Assembly: GCF_030817215.1 (NCBI RefSeq)
Contig: NZ_JAUSZA010000001.1
Location: 6,546,501-6,610,500 of the forward strand
Direction: 5' to 3'
Length of the DNA: 64,000 bases
From: Paenibacillus sp. V4I3
GTDB taxonomy: Bacteria; Bacillota; Bacilli; Paenibacillales; NBRC-103111
A program made the position numbers and the translations under genes. Under the pieces are notes generated by a model, which was not told the origin of the DNA, did not search any database, and worked only from the letters and a program-made list of their open reading frames with translations. This document shows, piece after piece, positions 52,801 through 60,529 of the stretch. Positions within the stretch are counted from its first letter, which is position 1; each line of letters opens with the position of its first letter.

Positions 52801-54293
52801 CTTGCCCATGTCGTACCAGGCGTAATTGTTGTTCTCACAGTTCCTACACCAAGAGGGTCCGATAAGGACGAGGTGACCCCATCTATCACCGCATTGATTT
52901 TATAAAAATATCCTGTACCTTGCGTTAATCCCGTATCTGTAAATTCCAAATCTGTACCGCTGTAAACCTGATTATAGGTTCCGGTAGCGCTCGAGGACCG
53001 ACTTATCTTATAGGTTGTTGTTGTACCCTGCACTTTGTCCCAAATTAATGTTACGGATGTATCAGAAATTGAAGCTGCTGCAAAGTTTCCTGGAGCATCA
53101 TATCTAAATGTGGTAGCTTGTACGGAAGCTGAAGTTGATTCTCCGATCGTGTTGTAAGCTCTTATCTGATAACTATATGCTGTGTTTGGTGTTAATCCTG
53201 TATCAGAATAGCTTAAGGCGATTCCATCATACACCTTGGTGAACGTATTACCTGCATCAGATGATCTGTATACTCTGTAGCCGGTTGTTTTAGCTGCTGC
53301 TGTCCAACTCAAATTGATTTTTGACGAATTTACGGCAATAGCCGTCTGTCCCGTAGGAGCAGGAGGTGGCGCTGGAGTCGTCCGTACACTTAGTTCGGGT
53401 GACCACTGAGATTCCGTCAGTCCGCCATATACAAACGCTATTTTATAATAGTATGCTGTGTCAAAGATTAGCCCGGTATCTACAAAACTGTTAGTCGTGC
53501 TGTTGGATACAAACGAATATCCTCTGCCAGCTGTCGTTGAACGGTAAATATTGTAACTTGTTGCTCCATCTACCGGAGTCCAATTTAATGAGATAGAGGA
53601 ATTGCTTTGGGTGTCGGATTGAAGGACTGATGTGTTGACAGCCGGCGTGCCTGTTACCCTAACATCATCGACATAAACGGCCTGCCACTTATTTCGGATT
53701 CCTATTTTGCCACTATTGAAGGTAGAGTCAGTTTCATCAAAAACAAGCTTATCGATTCCGTTGTTAACGATGTAGCAGCGAATGGAATTGCCGACCAATA
53801 CCATTTTTAACGTATACCATGTATTTTTGCTCAATGCATAACTGAGACTTTTTATAACCGTGTCCGTACCGTTGACCCTTTTTGATAGAACCAAAGTACT
53901 CGTTGTCTGCATTTGAAAATAATAAAAATTTCTAGAGTCCTGAACACGTGCCAGAATTCCCGGATAAGCCCCGCCTGCTCCTGTGTTGAAACGCATTGTA
54001 ACGGTTGAATCCGTCCATGTAGAATCTCCTGCGGTTATGATTCCTTCACCTGTGTCCGTCTGATTCAATGCCTTATTACTGGCATCAGTTGGATCAGGAT
54101 TGACTTTCCATGTTCCGGAGGTCGGTGTCCATATGGGATTAGCCGTATAATCTCCATCCGAAAAATCATCTTGGAAATAAATCGCAGGTGCTGCGGGTGC
54201 TGCTGAAACAGATGTGGAATGTCTGAAATTAAGAGATATTACTAATGTCAAGAGCAAAAACCATGCTAATAGTTTGTACTTTGTATTCACCAT
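49866..54293 (-). CDS. Secreted multidomain GH43 enzyme, exo-1,3-galactanase-like
   Basis: A 1475-residue secreted protein: signal peptide (1-32), a LamG-like jelly roll (about 40-220) and three FN3 domains (about 225-495). The GH43 propeller (about 500-865) is of the subfamily-24 type (PIDAHGPGIMYD, YYWYGEYHTGA, RPKVIYNDKTKKYVMWAHID, ARDMNLFKDDDGTAYLIYSS, REAPAVFKFSGKYYLITSGA). An Ig-like domain, a CBM6/malectin-like module (about 985-1120) and another FN3 follow. After an OmpL47-like and an Ig-like repeat comes a C-terminal helical FIMAH-like domain (about 1405-1475). AAAGGAGAGG selects the ATG at 54293. It probably trims galactan of arabinogalactan outside the cell. Confidence 0.88.
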   Translation of the reverse strand: MVNTKYKLLAWFLLLTLVISLNFRHSTSVSAAPAAPAIYFQDDFSDGDYTANPIWTPTSGTWKVNPDPTDASNKALNQTDTGEGIITAGDSTWTDSTVTMRFNTGAGGAYPGILARVQDSRNFYYFQMQTTSTLVLSKRVNGTDTVIKSLSYALSKNTWYTLKMVLVGNSIRCYIVNNGIDKLVFDETDSTFNSGKIGIRNKWQAVYVDDVRVTGTPAVNTSVLQSDTQSNSSISLNWTPVDGATSYNIYRSTTAGRGYSFVSNSTTNSFVDTGLIFDTAYYYKIAFVYGGLTESQWSPELSVRTTPAPPPAPTGQTAIAVNSSKINLSWTAAAKTTGYRVYRSSDAGNTFTKVYDGIALSYSDTGLTPNTAYSYQIRAYNTIGESTSASVQATTFRYDAPGNFAAASISDTSVTLIWDKVQGTTTTYKISRSSSATGTYNQVYSGTDLEFTDTGLTQGTGYFYKINAVIDGVTSSLSDPLGVGTVRTTITPGTTWASTNGSPIDAHGPGIMYDQKTQKYYWYGEYHTGAWPAAGVRVYSSTDLYNWTDEGMALTMVKSMDDFTNDPLISKLYAGRTDTLNVWADIRAGRIIERPKVIYNDKTKKYVMWAHIDGDKDPYNNSANYGKAQAGYALSDSPTGPFIYQKSYRMDQAPPGEIDYQPGNPGMARDMNLFKDDDGTAYLIYSSEENLTIYISKLLDDYSDVAGWHKDGNVDANGHPVRDTSYKGVHGIDYVRVGPGTQREAPAVFKFSGKYYLITSGATGWAPNENKFSVADQMFGPWSAPVNPFVRTSSSDPDPMTAFKSQSASVIPVDPAKGKFIYVGDDWNGGQFTTNGGAKYVWLPIEFGQGTDISIRWYSSWSTDLLDSMGKMDINIQLPEVVATGTVLELPSQIEVIPSGAASATTTSVTWSVNSLPITANTFALPGVYSLQATLPQFNNKTLRFKIYAVPDKTIYLVNSGGYATSDYSLMTSYLQDTLVNTEVVEQAYNSADTVPWGYVGTNSNPAGSASGDIFSTLRYLNGGNVSNSPAGTDLTYKFTVKNGSYTVYTGFNDIWNNTTRKADLYINGVKKNAITFISNTVYGNTVDVTDGTIMITVRNTASQDPLINWMMIVDNSQTHNPLVGLKVDSTTSNSAALSWQKALGATSYTLYRSNRADGTYTPIYQGNTTSFTDSGIDPAVRYYYKVSHTNVTVESPMSDSVSLLLDQTKPVTELVMAGTTNNGWYTSNVVTLNATDDMSGVEKTQYKLSENGDWTDYSGPFPLPQDGTFTIQYRSEDRAGNAEDARQQTVKVDTTVPSFTFMINGNELKEGGSFDDNLSLTFQVSDNLSGVASAQISVSDAVYAVDLTKGASVVIDLTGKVGSYSAAIVTEDIAGNRLQKNFQFNVTTSINAMNALLNRYQSLLSNTLTSQLSNALSQAQHQLDKNRRDQAAKHMQDFVKHLNNPALGKDVEDSSVKAILNADANALIKLWSTQ

Positions 54294-54590
54294 TTTCCCT
54301 CTCCTTTGCTGATTGAGTATTAAGTGTAACAATCCTCCAAGTCATCAAATTTTGTGCAGCGCTTTCATCACAGTTTATATTCTAGAGGCCAAGTGCTCTC
54401 AAACATAGTCTACATTCAATAAAATACTGAACATTTCTAACTTCTTAGTGTGAACAAAACATACTTTTATGAACTAATCAAAAAGTAGGTGACTTCTTCC
54501 ACACTACTGTTCCTGATCATCTTGTTTTACATAATAGTCATGATATGAGAAGAAGAGAAAATTCTTACTTCTCACAAAAATGCGTTGGTA

Positions 54591-54674
54591 CTAAGATTTA
54601 TCTGACACAGACAAATAGTTTGTCCGCACCCATTTTTCAAAATCAACTGTATTTGGGTTAGTCCATATTCTCAC
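54591..54674 (-). CDS. 27-residue ORF with a strong ribosome site
   Basis: A GTG start follows AAAGGAGGGG at seven bases. The frame reads MRIWTNPNTVDFEKW then VRTNYLSVSDKS and stops. A perfect palindrome lies 43 bp upstream. It could be a real microprotein, an upstream leader of the GH43 gene, or the 5' stub of a truncated gene. Confidence 0.4.
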   Translation of the reverse strand: MRIWTNPNTVDFEKWVRTNYLSVSDKS

Positions 54675-54716
54675 CGTTTCCCCTCCTTTATGACATGTAC
54701 AATAGAATATGTCCTC

Positions 54717-54731
54717 TATGATAAGATCATA
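54717..54731. promoter_or_regulatory. Perfect palindrome, candidate operator
   Basis: TATGATAAGATCATA has six-base arms around AAG. It lies upstream of the 27-residue ORF and about 420 bp from the GH43 start. The binding protein is unknown. Confidence 0.4.
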
Positions 54732-54796
54732 ACAAAGGAGTTGTAACGTTTACTTCCTACTATAATAGCTTTTTCAATCTGAACCCATTGAAGATA

Positions 54797-54877
54797 ACTG
54801 CCCTTACTTGAATGAACAAAAATAAGGAGCTGCCGAGAGGCATGCTCCTTCACTATCGTTCTCCGTTAGCGTAGCAG
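54797..54877 (+). repeat. Dispersed intergenic repeat, copy 5
   Basis: The most complete copy: ACTGCCCTTACTTGAATGAA, GGAGCTGCCGAGAGGC hairpin, CACTATCGTTCTCCGTTAGC, ending GTAGCAG. It lies 20 bp from the stop of a gene fragment. Confidence 0.88.
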
Positions 54878-54896
54878 TACATGCAGCAATAATTGC

Positions 54897-55178
54897 TTAT
54901 ACTCCGTAGAAATCCTTTATATTTAACCAAGTTTCATACCAGAATGTTTTTTGTTTATTTGGTTTCAATATATCGATTTGTTTATCGTTCCTTATTAAAA
55001 ACACTTTATCATCTATATTTTTTAGGGTATCACCGAACTGAAATACAATATCTAAACAATCCTGTCGATACTGTTTTTCTCTTGTATCTGACCACTCTGC
55101 TTTTTCAGTGGAAAAATTTTTTCTAATTTTTTCCTCGTCCCTTCTAAAAAACTTTAAGTTGTTAGACGTTGTCCTAGG
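54897..55178 (-). pseudogene. C-terminal part of an unknown protein, no start
   Basis: The minus frame is open for 93 codons and clearly protein-like: RQDCLDIVFQFGDTLKNIDD, VFLIRNDKQIDI and FWYETWLNIKDFYGV before TAA. There is no ATG, GTG or TTG with a ribosome site, and an in-frame TAG closes it upstream at 55179. It is therefore the 3' end of a truncated gene. Family not recognised. It lies in the 1.28-kb gap between the two secreted polysaccharide enzymes. Confidence 0.6.
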
Positions 55179-55211
55179 CTATCGTATCCGTTAGTTTAAT
55201 CTCGCAATCAT

Positions 55212-55403
55212 TTAATCCGAAATAAGTTCATTGTTTACAATACGTCCGCCGATAGCGATTTGATAGCCTATAATATCCCGAATTGTAACCTCACTCCGGT
55301 GATTAGTGTAATTAGGTCCACTAACGATTTTTCCGGTAGTTGAATAACGATGACGCTCAACAGTTCCGCAATATGAAACAAATATCCTTCCACTACAATC
55401 ACG
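55212..55403 (-). pseudogene. Second gene fragment in the same gap
   Basis: A startless 63-codon minus frame: GRIFVSYCGTVERHRYSTTG, then TIRDIIGYQIAIGGRIVNNE and a stop at 55212. It is protein-like, with no start and an in-frame TAG upstream. It could belong to the same lost gene as the fragment at 54897 or to another. Family not recognised. Confidence 0.5.
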
Positions 55404-55572
55404 CTATTTTATTTCAAACGGTCATCAGACTTGCATATTATTGAAACATTTATACTTTTTTGTAAACAAAAGAGTCCTAAGCAAGCAGATATTTACTATT
55501 GTCGGAATATTTCCCATCTATTATGTTAAAAGAGTTACTTCGTGATAATACCATAAACAGGAGGTTCTAAAA

Positions 55573-57819
55573 TTGATACAAAACAAAAGGAAATGGAAGC
55601 AAATGATGAAGAAAACTTGTCTATGCCTGTTCGGCTCTCTCCAAGTTGCAGCTTTATGCACTCCTTTGCAAGCGGTTGCAGCCGAATCAGCAGTACCCAT
55701 GATTGCACACGAGAAGCGCCAGATGGAGTATTTGGATCGGGGACTTGTGGCGGTTAAAGTGGATGGCGGCGTGTTTGTCAGCTGGCGTCTGCTAGGCACC
55801 GATCCGTCAGGTGTCTCCTTTTATCTTTACCGTGATGGGAAGAGGGTGAATAATGATCCAATCGTCTCCAGCACGAACTATCTTGATGCCAACGGCACGG
55901 CAAACGCCACATACACCGTGCAGGCGGTCGTAAACAACAAAAAGCTTTCTGTGTCCGATAAGGCTAGCGTTTGGGGACAACAATACCTTGATGTTCCCCT
56001 GCGCAAGCCGGCAAACGGAGTAAATCCCGACGGTTCTGCCTACACCTACAATGCTAACGATGCTAGCGTCGGTGATGTAGATGGCGACGGACAGTATGAG
56101 CTTATTTTGAAGTGGGATCCTTCGAATTCCAAGGACAATTCGCAGAACGGCATTACAGGTGAAGTGTTTGTGGATGCTTACAAGTTGGACGGGACCTTCT
56201 TATGGAGAATTTCTTTGGGCCGGAATATTCGCGCTGGGGCTCACTATACACAGATGATGGTCTATGATTTGGATGGCGACGGCAAAGCAGAGGTGGCTTT
56301 GAAGACAGCCGACGGCACAGTTGACGGAGCAGGCAAGATGATCGGCGAACCGAATGTCGATTATCGGGATGCCTCCGGACGGGTGCTTTCCGGTCCGGAG
56401 TATCTTACCTTGTTTGAAGGCGCTACTGGGAAAGAAATGGTATCGGTGCCTTATGAGCCTGCCCGGGGCAAGGTAACCGATTGGGGTGATGGTTACGGCA
56501 ACCGTGTCGACCGGTTCCTCGCAACCATCGCCTATCTCGACGGCAAAACACCTAGTCTCGTCATGGCCCGTGGGTACTATGCGAAAACCTCATTAGTGGC
56601 ATACAACTGGAAAAACGGCCAACTGACCAAGCAGTGGACATTTAACAGCAACGGCAATAAGGCATATGAAGCCCAAGGGAATCATAGTCTGAGTGCGGTC
56701 GATGTGGACGGTGATGGAAAAGACGAAATTGTTTACGGGGCGATGACCTTTGACGATAACGGTCAGGTTCTGTACAGCACCGGTTTAGGCCATGGAGATG
56801 CGCATCATGTAGGGGATCTGGACCCCGACAGACCGGGGCTGGAAGTTTTTAAAGTCATGGAACATACAGATTCCCCTTACGGCGCAGCGGTTTGGGATGC
56901 TGCTACCGGGCAAGTCCTGTGGGGAGTACACACAGGAAAAGATACGGGACGAGGCATGTCAGCCGATATTGACCCCAGATTGAAAGGCGAAGAGCAATGG
57001 GCTTCCACCGGAGTGGGTCTATATACCGTCAAAGGTACAAAAATCAGCAGCACAATACCATCGTCCATTAACTTCGGCATTTGGTGGGACGGCGATTTGC
57101 TCCGCGAGCTTCTCGATCATAACTACAATTCAGCTATCGGTGCAGGTCCCGGCAAGATCGACAAATGGGATTATATGAACAGCAAAACCGACAATTTACT
57201 GACAGCCGAAGGTACATTGTCCGATAACTCGACCAAAGGCAATCCTAGCCTGCAAGCCGATATTTTAGGCGATTGGCGGGAAGAGGCTATCTGGAGAACG
57301 GCCGACAGCAGCGCGCTGCGCATATACACAACAACGGCTGTCACCGAACACCGCTTCCCTACTCTCATGCATGATCCGGCTTACCGACTTGGCGTCGCTG
57401 CGGAGAACGTGGCTTACAACCAGCCCCCGCATACAAGCTACTATCTAGGCGAAGGGATGGCACAGCCTCCGGCTCCGAACATTTATGTTACATATCCAGC
57501 GGAAGTTCGCGTTAATCCGAACTCTTTGAATCTCAAAAGCAATGGTGGAGATCATTCCGTAACAGCAAAAATTGATCTGCCTGAATATGCTGGAGCCACC
57601 ACTGCCGGAATAACCTCGGTAACCTTGAGTGTATATGGCGGCATAGTGCAGGGGGAAGACGCGAAGGGAGACAGCTCGAATGGATTCACGGTTAAATTTG
57701 ACCGTCAGCAGCTCATTCAGGTGCTATTGGGGCAAACCGGCGAGGTAGAAGTAAGGATTACCGGACGGCTGGAGGACGGGAGCCAGTTTAGCGGTATTAA
57801 CCGCATCCGGGTGCAGTAA
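55573..57819 (+). CDS. Secreted rhamnogalacturonan lyase, PL11 (YesW-like)
   Basis: A 748-residue polysaccharide lyase family 11 enzyme: signal peptide to AVAA (about 1-36), N-terminal strand MEYLDRGLVAVKVDGGVFVS, and an eight-bladed propeller with repeated calcium sites (DVDGDGQYELILKWDPSNSK, DLDGDGKAEVALKTADGT, DVDGDGKDEIVYGAM). The C-terminal LGDWREEAIWRTADSSALRI and LMHDPAYRLGVAAENVAYNQ are family hallmarks. A further C-terminal strand domain (about 635-748) is present. It cleaves the rhamnogalacturonan-I backbone by beta-elimination. The TTG start has AGGAGG at eight bases. A decayed acetylesterase gene lies downstream. Confidence 0.95.
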   Translation: MIQNKRKWKQMMKKTCLCLFGSLQVAALCTPLQAVAAESAVPMIAHEKRQMEYLDRGLVAVKVDGGVFVSWRLLGTDPSGVSFYLYRDGKRVNNDPIVSSTNYLDANGTANATYTVQAVVNNKKLSVSDKASVWGQQYLDVPLRKPANGVNPDGSAYTYNANDASVGDVDGDGQYELILKWDPSNSKDNSQNGITGEVFVDAYKLDGTFLWRISLGRNIRAGAHYTQMMVYDLDGDGKAEVALKTADGTVDGAGKMIGEPNVDYRDASGRVLSGPEYLTLFEGATGKEMVSVPYEPARGKVTDWGDGYGNRVDRFLATIAYLDGKTPSLVMARGYYAKTSLVAYNWKNGQLTKQWTFNSNGNKAYEAQGNHSLSAVDVDGDGKDEIVYGAMTFDDNGQVLYSTGLGHGDAHHVGDLDPDRPGLEVFKVMEHTDSPYGAAVWDAATGQVLWGVHTGKDTGRGMSADIDPRLKGEEQWASTGVGLYTVKGTKISSTIPSSINFGIWWDGDLLRELLDHNYNSAIGAGPGKIDKWDYMNSKTDNLLTAEGTLSDNSTKGNPSLQADILGDWREEAIWRTADSSALRIYTTTAVTEHRFPTLMHDPAYRLGVAAENVAYNQPPHTSYYLGEGMAQPPAPNIYVTYPAEVRVNPNSLNLKSNGGDHSVTAKIDLPEYAGATTAGITSVTLSVYGGIVQGEDAKGDSSNGFTVKFDRQQLIQVLLGQTGEVEVRITGRLEDGSQFSGINRIRVQ

Positions 57820-57840
57820 TTTTTAGGGTATCGATAATAA

Positions 57841-57878
57841 AAGGAACATGGACGGTTATGCCGTCCATGTTCCTTTTT
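57841..57878 (+). terminator. Terminator of the PL11 gene
   Basis: AAGGAACATGGACGG and CCGTCCATGTTCCTT form a perfect 15-bp stem with a five-base loop, then TTT. Confidence 0.88.
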
Positions 57879-57983
57879 ACTTATTAACCTTTGTCATGGA
57901 CACATTAAGTTCCGTACGCCAGGAGAATTTTATTCATAGATCAGAATCCAACAGCTCGTATTTTTTACCTTCTTTCTTTTCCT

Positions 57984-58351
57984 CTACAAATCCTCTAAGC
58001 CTTGTTTTTTCAAATCCTCAATCACAATTCTGGCAAGCTCTGTAGCTCCTGTACGATTAGGATGCAAAGTATCCCCAGTCATATAAAGCGCGAGTGTAGC
58101 TTCCCGCCGATGGATGTAAAGTAGGCCGAACTTATAACATTTAGGTCAATCAATGGAACATTCTCTTCTTGAGCTAAAGCCAGAATAGAATGTCTATACC
58201 ATCTGTTCATAGAAGAATGTACATTTGCTGAATTAAAGTCCGTTGCTCTGCCTTGTGGAGTTGATAAGACAACTATCGCTCCTTTCGCTTTAACTTATTT
58301 AACCATATCACGCATCATTAGGACATTGACTCGTTGAAAATAAATTGCCAC
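57984..58351 (-). pseudogene. Rhamnogalacturonan acetylesterase (CE12, SGNH) remnant
   Basis: The minus strand carries the second half of a CE12-type esterase: VKAKGAIVVLSTPQGRATDF, ALAQEENVPLIDLNVISSAY, and in another frame GDTLHPNRTGATELARIVIE with the catalytic Asp-His pair. An in-frame TAA lies at 58295-58297 and a frameshift near 58090. The N-terminal half with the catalytic Ser (GDS motif) is missing. Such esterases (RhgT/YesT) deacetylate rhamnogalacturonan before lyase attack, which fits the convergent PL11 gene. The gene is dead here. Confidence 0.8.
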
Positions 58352-58686
58352 ATTTGCAAGTAAACTTTTATATAATTCCTACTTTTCTAATCAAGTATTT
58401 TTGATATAATGTATTACTTTACAATAATGTCTTAATTTATTTGGACGGAGGCGTAAGCCGGATGCGTGAATGCGGTGTTAACTGATGCCAGTGGCTTCTC
58501 CGACCATATTTGTCAAAAGTGTTTAATAACTTTGTTATAATCTTTAAATTAGATTGCTCTTCTTTACCATAGTAAATCCAATTGCAAAATGCACTAGAAA
58601 TAATGCCGTGTCCACTTTACTCACATAGCCATGCTTTATTGATTGAACTATCGTTCTGCGTTAGTTAATAAGGCAACTGAACACAC
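58352..58686. other. Gene-free stretch with a repeat half
   Basis: 58645-58668 (GATTGAACTATCGTTCTGCG and TTAG) matches the right end of the dispersed repeat. A GACGGAGGCGTAAGCCGGATG segment near 58440 looks structured but was not assigned. Confidence 0.4.
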
Positions 58687-58851
58687 TTACTGAGCAAAAA
58701 TAACTACACTGATATATAGAAAAGCTCCAAATAAAACCGAAGTCGCGAATATTAGAACGTCACTTTTATCTTTGTTTAGAATTGCTCGAATTGTAATTAA
58801 GAAAAACAACATGAAGAAAAAGGATAATAATAAAGCTAAGGCAATATCCAC
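58687..58851 (-). CDS. 54-residue small membrane protein
   Basis: A GTG start with GGAGG ten bases upstream opens MDIALALLLSFFFMLFFLIT and continues IRAILNKDKSDVLIFATSVL, then a second hydrophobic stretch ending VVIFAQ. It has two transmembrane helices joined by a short charged loop. The composition and ribosome site make a real microprotein likely. No homologue is recognised by eye and there is no operon partner. Confidence 0.6.
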   Translation of the reverse strand: MDIALALLLSFFFMLFFLITIRAILNKDKSDVLIFATSVLFGAFLYISVVIFAQ

Positions 58852-58936
58852 TTATTTCATCCCTCCGTTCTAAGCAAAGATTCTTAAAAATATCATAGAG
58901 TATTCTATTCAAAAAAGCACATGGATATAGAAATAA

Positions 58937-59014
58937 TCTGCCTATTACTTCTACGAAACCAAAAAGGAGCTGCTTCAAAGCAACTCCTGAACTATAGTTC
59001 TCCGTTAGCGTGGT
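58937..59014 (+). repeat. Dispersed intergenic repeat, copy 6
   Basis: It has ATCTGCCTATTACTT, GGAGCTGCTTCAAAGCAACTCC and CTATAGTTCTCCGTTAGCGT. It is more diverged in the left half than the others and lies next to the stop of the gene at 59023. Confidence 0.8.
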
Positions 59015-59022
59015 TCAAAACA

Positions 59023-59400
59023 TTAAAGCAGCTCTGTCGTATATTTTCGATTCGTTATAGTTGTTTTCAACAAAATCAATTCAATACCAGTGTAGTTGGT
59101 ATTGTGTAAATCGGTTAAGCAACCGTGTTTTTCTCTTCTAACGAATTGAACCTCTTTGTTGAATAATATTAGCCATTCCTTACTTGTGCGTTTTATAAAT
59201 CCCTTGCCTAGGTTTGTGAGATCCCTAACATTAAAGTCACTCTCAATTGATAATCCTACCCATTCATTTTCATGATCAAAAAGCAAATAACAGTTCTTAT
59301 CTGATTCACCACCGTTATTTAATAAAATACAATCTTCACGATCGTAGAAGTACAAATAAACGAATGTATCTTCTTTATTATTCTCTATCGTCATTCTCAT
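59023..59400 (-). CDS. Hypothetical cytoplasmic protein
   Basis: A 125-residue protein, probably all-beta by its alternating pattern: FVYLYFYDREDCILLNNGGE, NCYLLFDHENEWVGLSIESD. No family was recognised. The frame ends nine bases from a dispersed repeat, so the last residues may have been altered by its insertion. A weak GGGG ribosome site is about seven bases before the ATG. Composition is AT-rich, like the neighbouring orphans. Confidence 0.6.
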   Translation of the reverse strand: MRMTIENNKEDTFVYLYFYDREDCILLNNGGESDKNCYLLFDHENEWVGLSIESDFNVRDLTNLGKGFIKRTSKEWLILFNKEVQFVRREKHGCLTDLHNTNYTGIELILLKTTITNRKYTTELL

Positions 59401-59676
59401 TTAATAGCCCCTATCTAAGAGCAATAGTTTTTATATTCAGTGCACATATTCCACCTTCAGAGGTAATCTTCCTCAAATATCTACTACTCATTAATTTCTA
59501 CAGAATTACCACGTTATCCTGCCCTTTCGGAATGACCCACCGTATATTTATCATGTCAAAAAACGCGTTGTTATCGGGTTTGATACAATGTATCTTCTTT
59601 TCCACCGATATTCTTTTTCAATTTTATCCTATGGATCGGAGGTATCTGTTAAGCGAACTTATAAAAACAAAAAACC
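59401..59676. other. Gene-free stretch
   Basis: I see no supported gene on either strand here. The long plus-strand frame across it is the complement of the neighbouring genes and has poor composition. Confidence 0.4.
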
Positions 59677-59708
59677 GCACTTCCCTTTCAGGAAGAACGG
59701 TTTATTTT
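59677..59708 (-). terminator. Terminator downstream of the LSM-like gene
   Basis: AAACCGTTCTTCC and GGAAGTGCGGTTT pair on the minus strand, followed by TTTG, 50 bp beyond the stop at 59757. Confidence 0.7.
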
Positions 59709-59756
59709 TATTTCTTTATTCCTTCAAGCAAGAGGCCTGTCGCCGATGAGAGTTGT

Positions 59757-60110
59757 CTAATATCCTCCGCCGTATCCATACCCTGGATAATAAGGATAAT
59801 ATGGGTGGTAGTATGGGTAAGGTCTGAAGAATGGATATATAAAATGAAAAAATGGAAAATGCTGCCGGCGATATCGGCGATATCTCCTTTGACCATATGG
59901 TTGTCTGGTTGGATCATTTTCCCTTTCTTCGCCATCAACCTCTTCAGGAACTAACATGGTGACGCCATCATCGTCCATATCATCGATAATTCCCTCAAAC
60001 TGTGACCCGTCTCTCAGTTGTGCAATAACATGGTACTTCAAATATCTTTGACATAATGTTTTTACATCGCCACCCATAGGGTTAGCTTGAATAGGATTCA
60101 TTTGATACAC
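59757..60110 (-). CDS. LSM/SH3-like small protein with Tyr/Pro-rich tail, possible spore coat protein
   Basis: A 117-residue protein. Residues about 15-60 form a short beta-barrel-like module (RYLKYHVIAQLRDGSQFEGI then IDDMDDDGVTMLVPEEV), similar to LSM-type folds found in small Bacillales proteins. Residues 70-117 are low complexity: QRRYRRYRRQ, then a run of HPYYPYYP-like repeats ending GYGYGGGY. Tyr/Gly-rich tails of this kind are typical of spore coat proteins cross-linked through tyrosine. GTG start with GGAGG at nine bases. No neighbour partner; the coat role is inferred. Confidence 0.7.
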   Translation of the reverse strand: MYQMNPIQANPMGGDVKTLCQRYLKYHVIAQLRDGSQFEGIIDDMDDDGVTMLVPEEVDGEERENDPTRQPYGQRRYRRYRRQHFPFFHFIYPFFRPYPYYHPYYPYYPGYGYGGGY

Positions 60111-60286
60111 GCGCCTATCCCTCCTTTAACTATTGTTAGGATATTCGCCCATTATAAAAAATGTTCACGTATGTATGAAAAAAAACACGGCACTCTACGC
60201 CTAAAAATCCCGCTTATCTATTCCTTCCAACAAGCGGCCATACCGATCCAAGCGGGAGCGTTAGGAGTAGGAAAAGACGAAATGAA

Positions 60287-60327
60287 AAAACGGCCGTTGT
60301 TAGCAGCTATTTCGCGATAAGGCCGTC
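60287..60327 (-). terminator. Weak terminator downstream of the gene debris
   Basis: GACGGCC and GGCCGT arms flank a loop of about 26 bases, followed by TTTTTTC on the minus strand. It probably ended the original transcript of the decayed region. Confidence 0.45.
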
Positions 60328-60366
60328 TTTGTTTTTCTCGATATTTTTGTGTTGGATTAAGGAAAT

Positions 60367-60510
60367 TTAAATTACAAAAGCTGATATTATAGAACGATTT
60401 TGACAAATTGTAATAGATTCCCCTCCAGGTAACGAAAAATCTGGGTCAGAAAACATCTTCCTTACTAATGGATACAATTCTTTAACAGACAATATTGGCA
60501 TCTGACTCAT
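60367..60510 (-). pseudogene. Internal fragment of a histidine phosphatase family gene
   Basis: The frame from 60510 (GGGAG at eight bases) includes LYPLVRKMFSDPDFSLPGGE and SITICQNRSI before a stop. DFSxxGGES..CQxR is the mid-section of phosphoglycerate-mutase-like histidine phosphatases. Both the N-terminal RHG motif and the C-terminal half are missing, so this is a remnant that may by chance still be translated. Confidence 0.5.
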
Positions 60511-60529
60511 TCGTCTCTCTCCCTTTCTG

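Noticed and set aside
59247..59954. Long plus-strand frame of 235 codons
   Set aside because: It is the complement of the hypothetical gene, terminator and LSM-like gene on the minus strand, has no ribosome site and an implausible composition.
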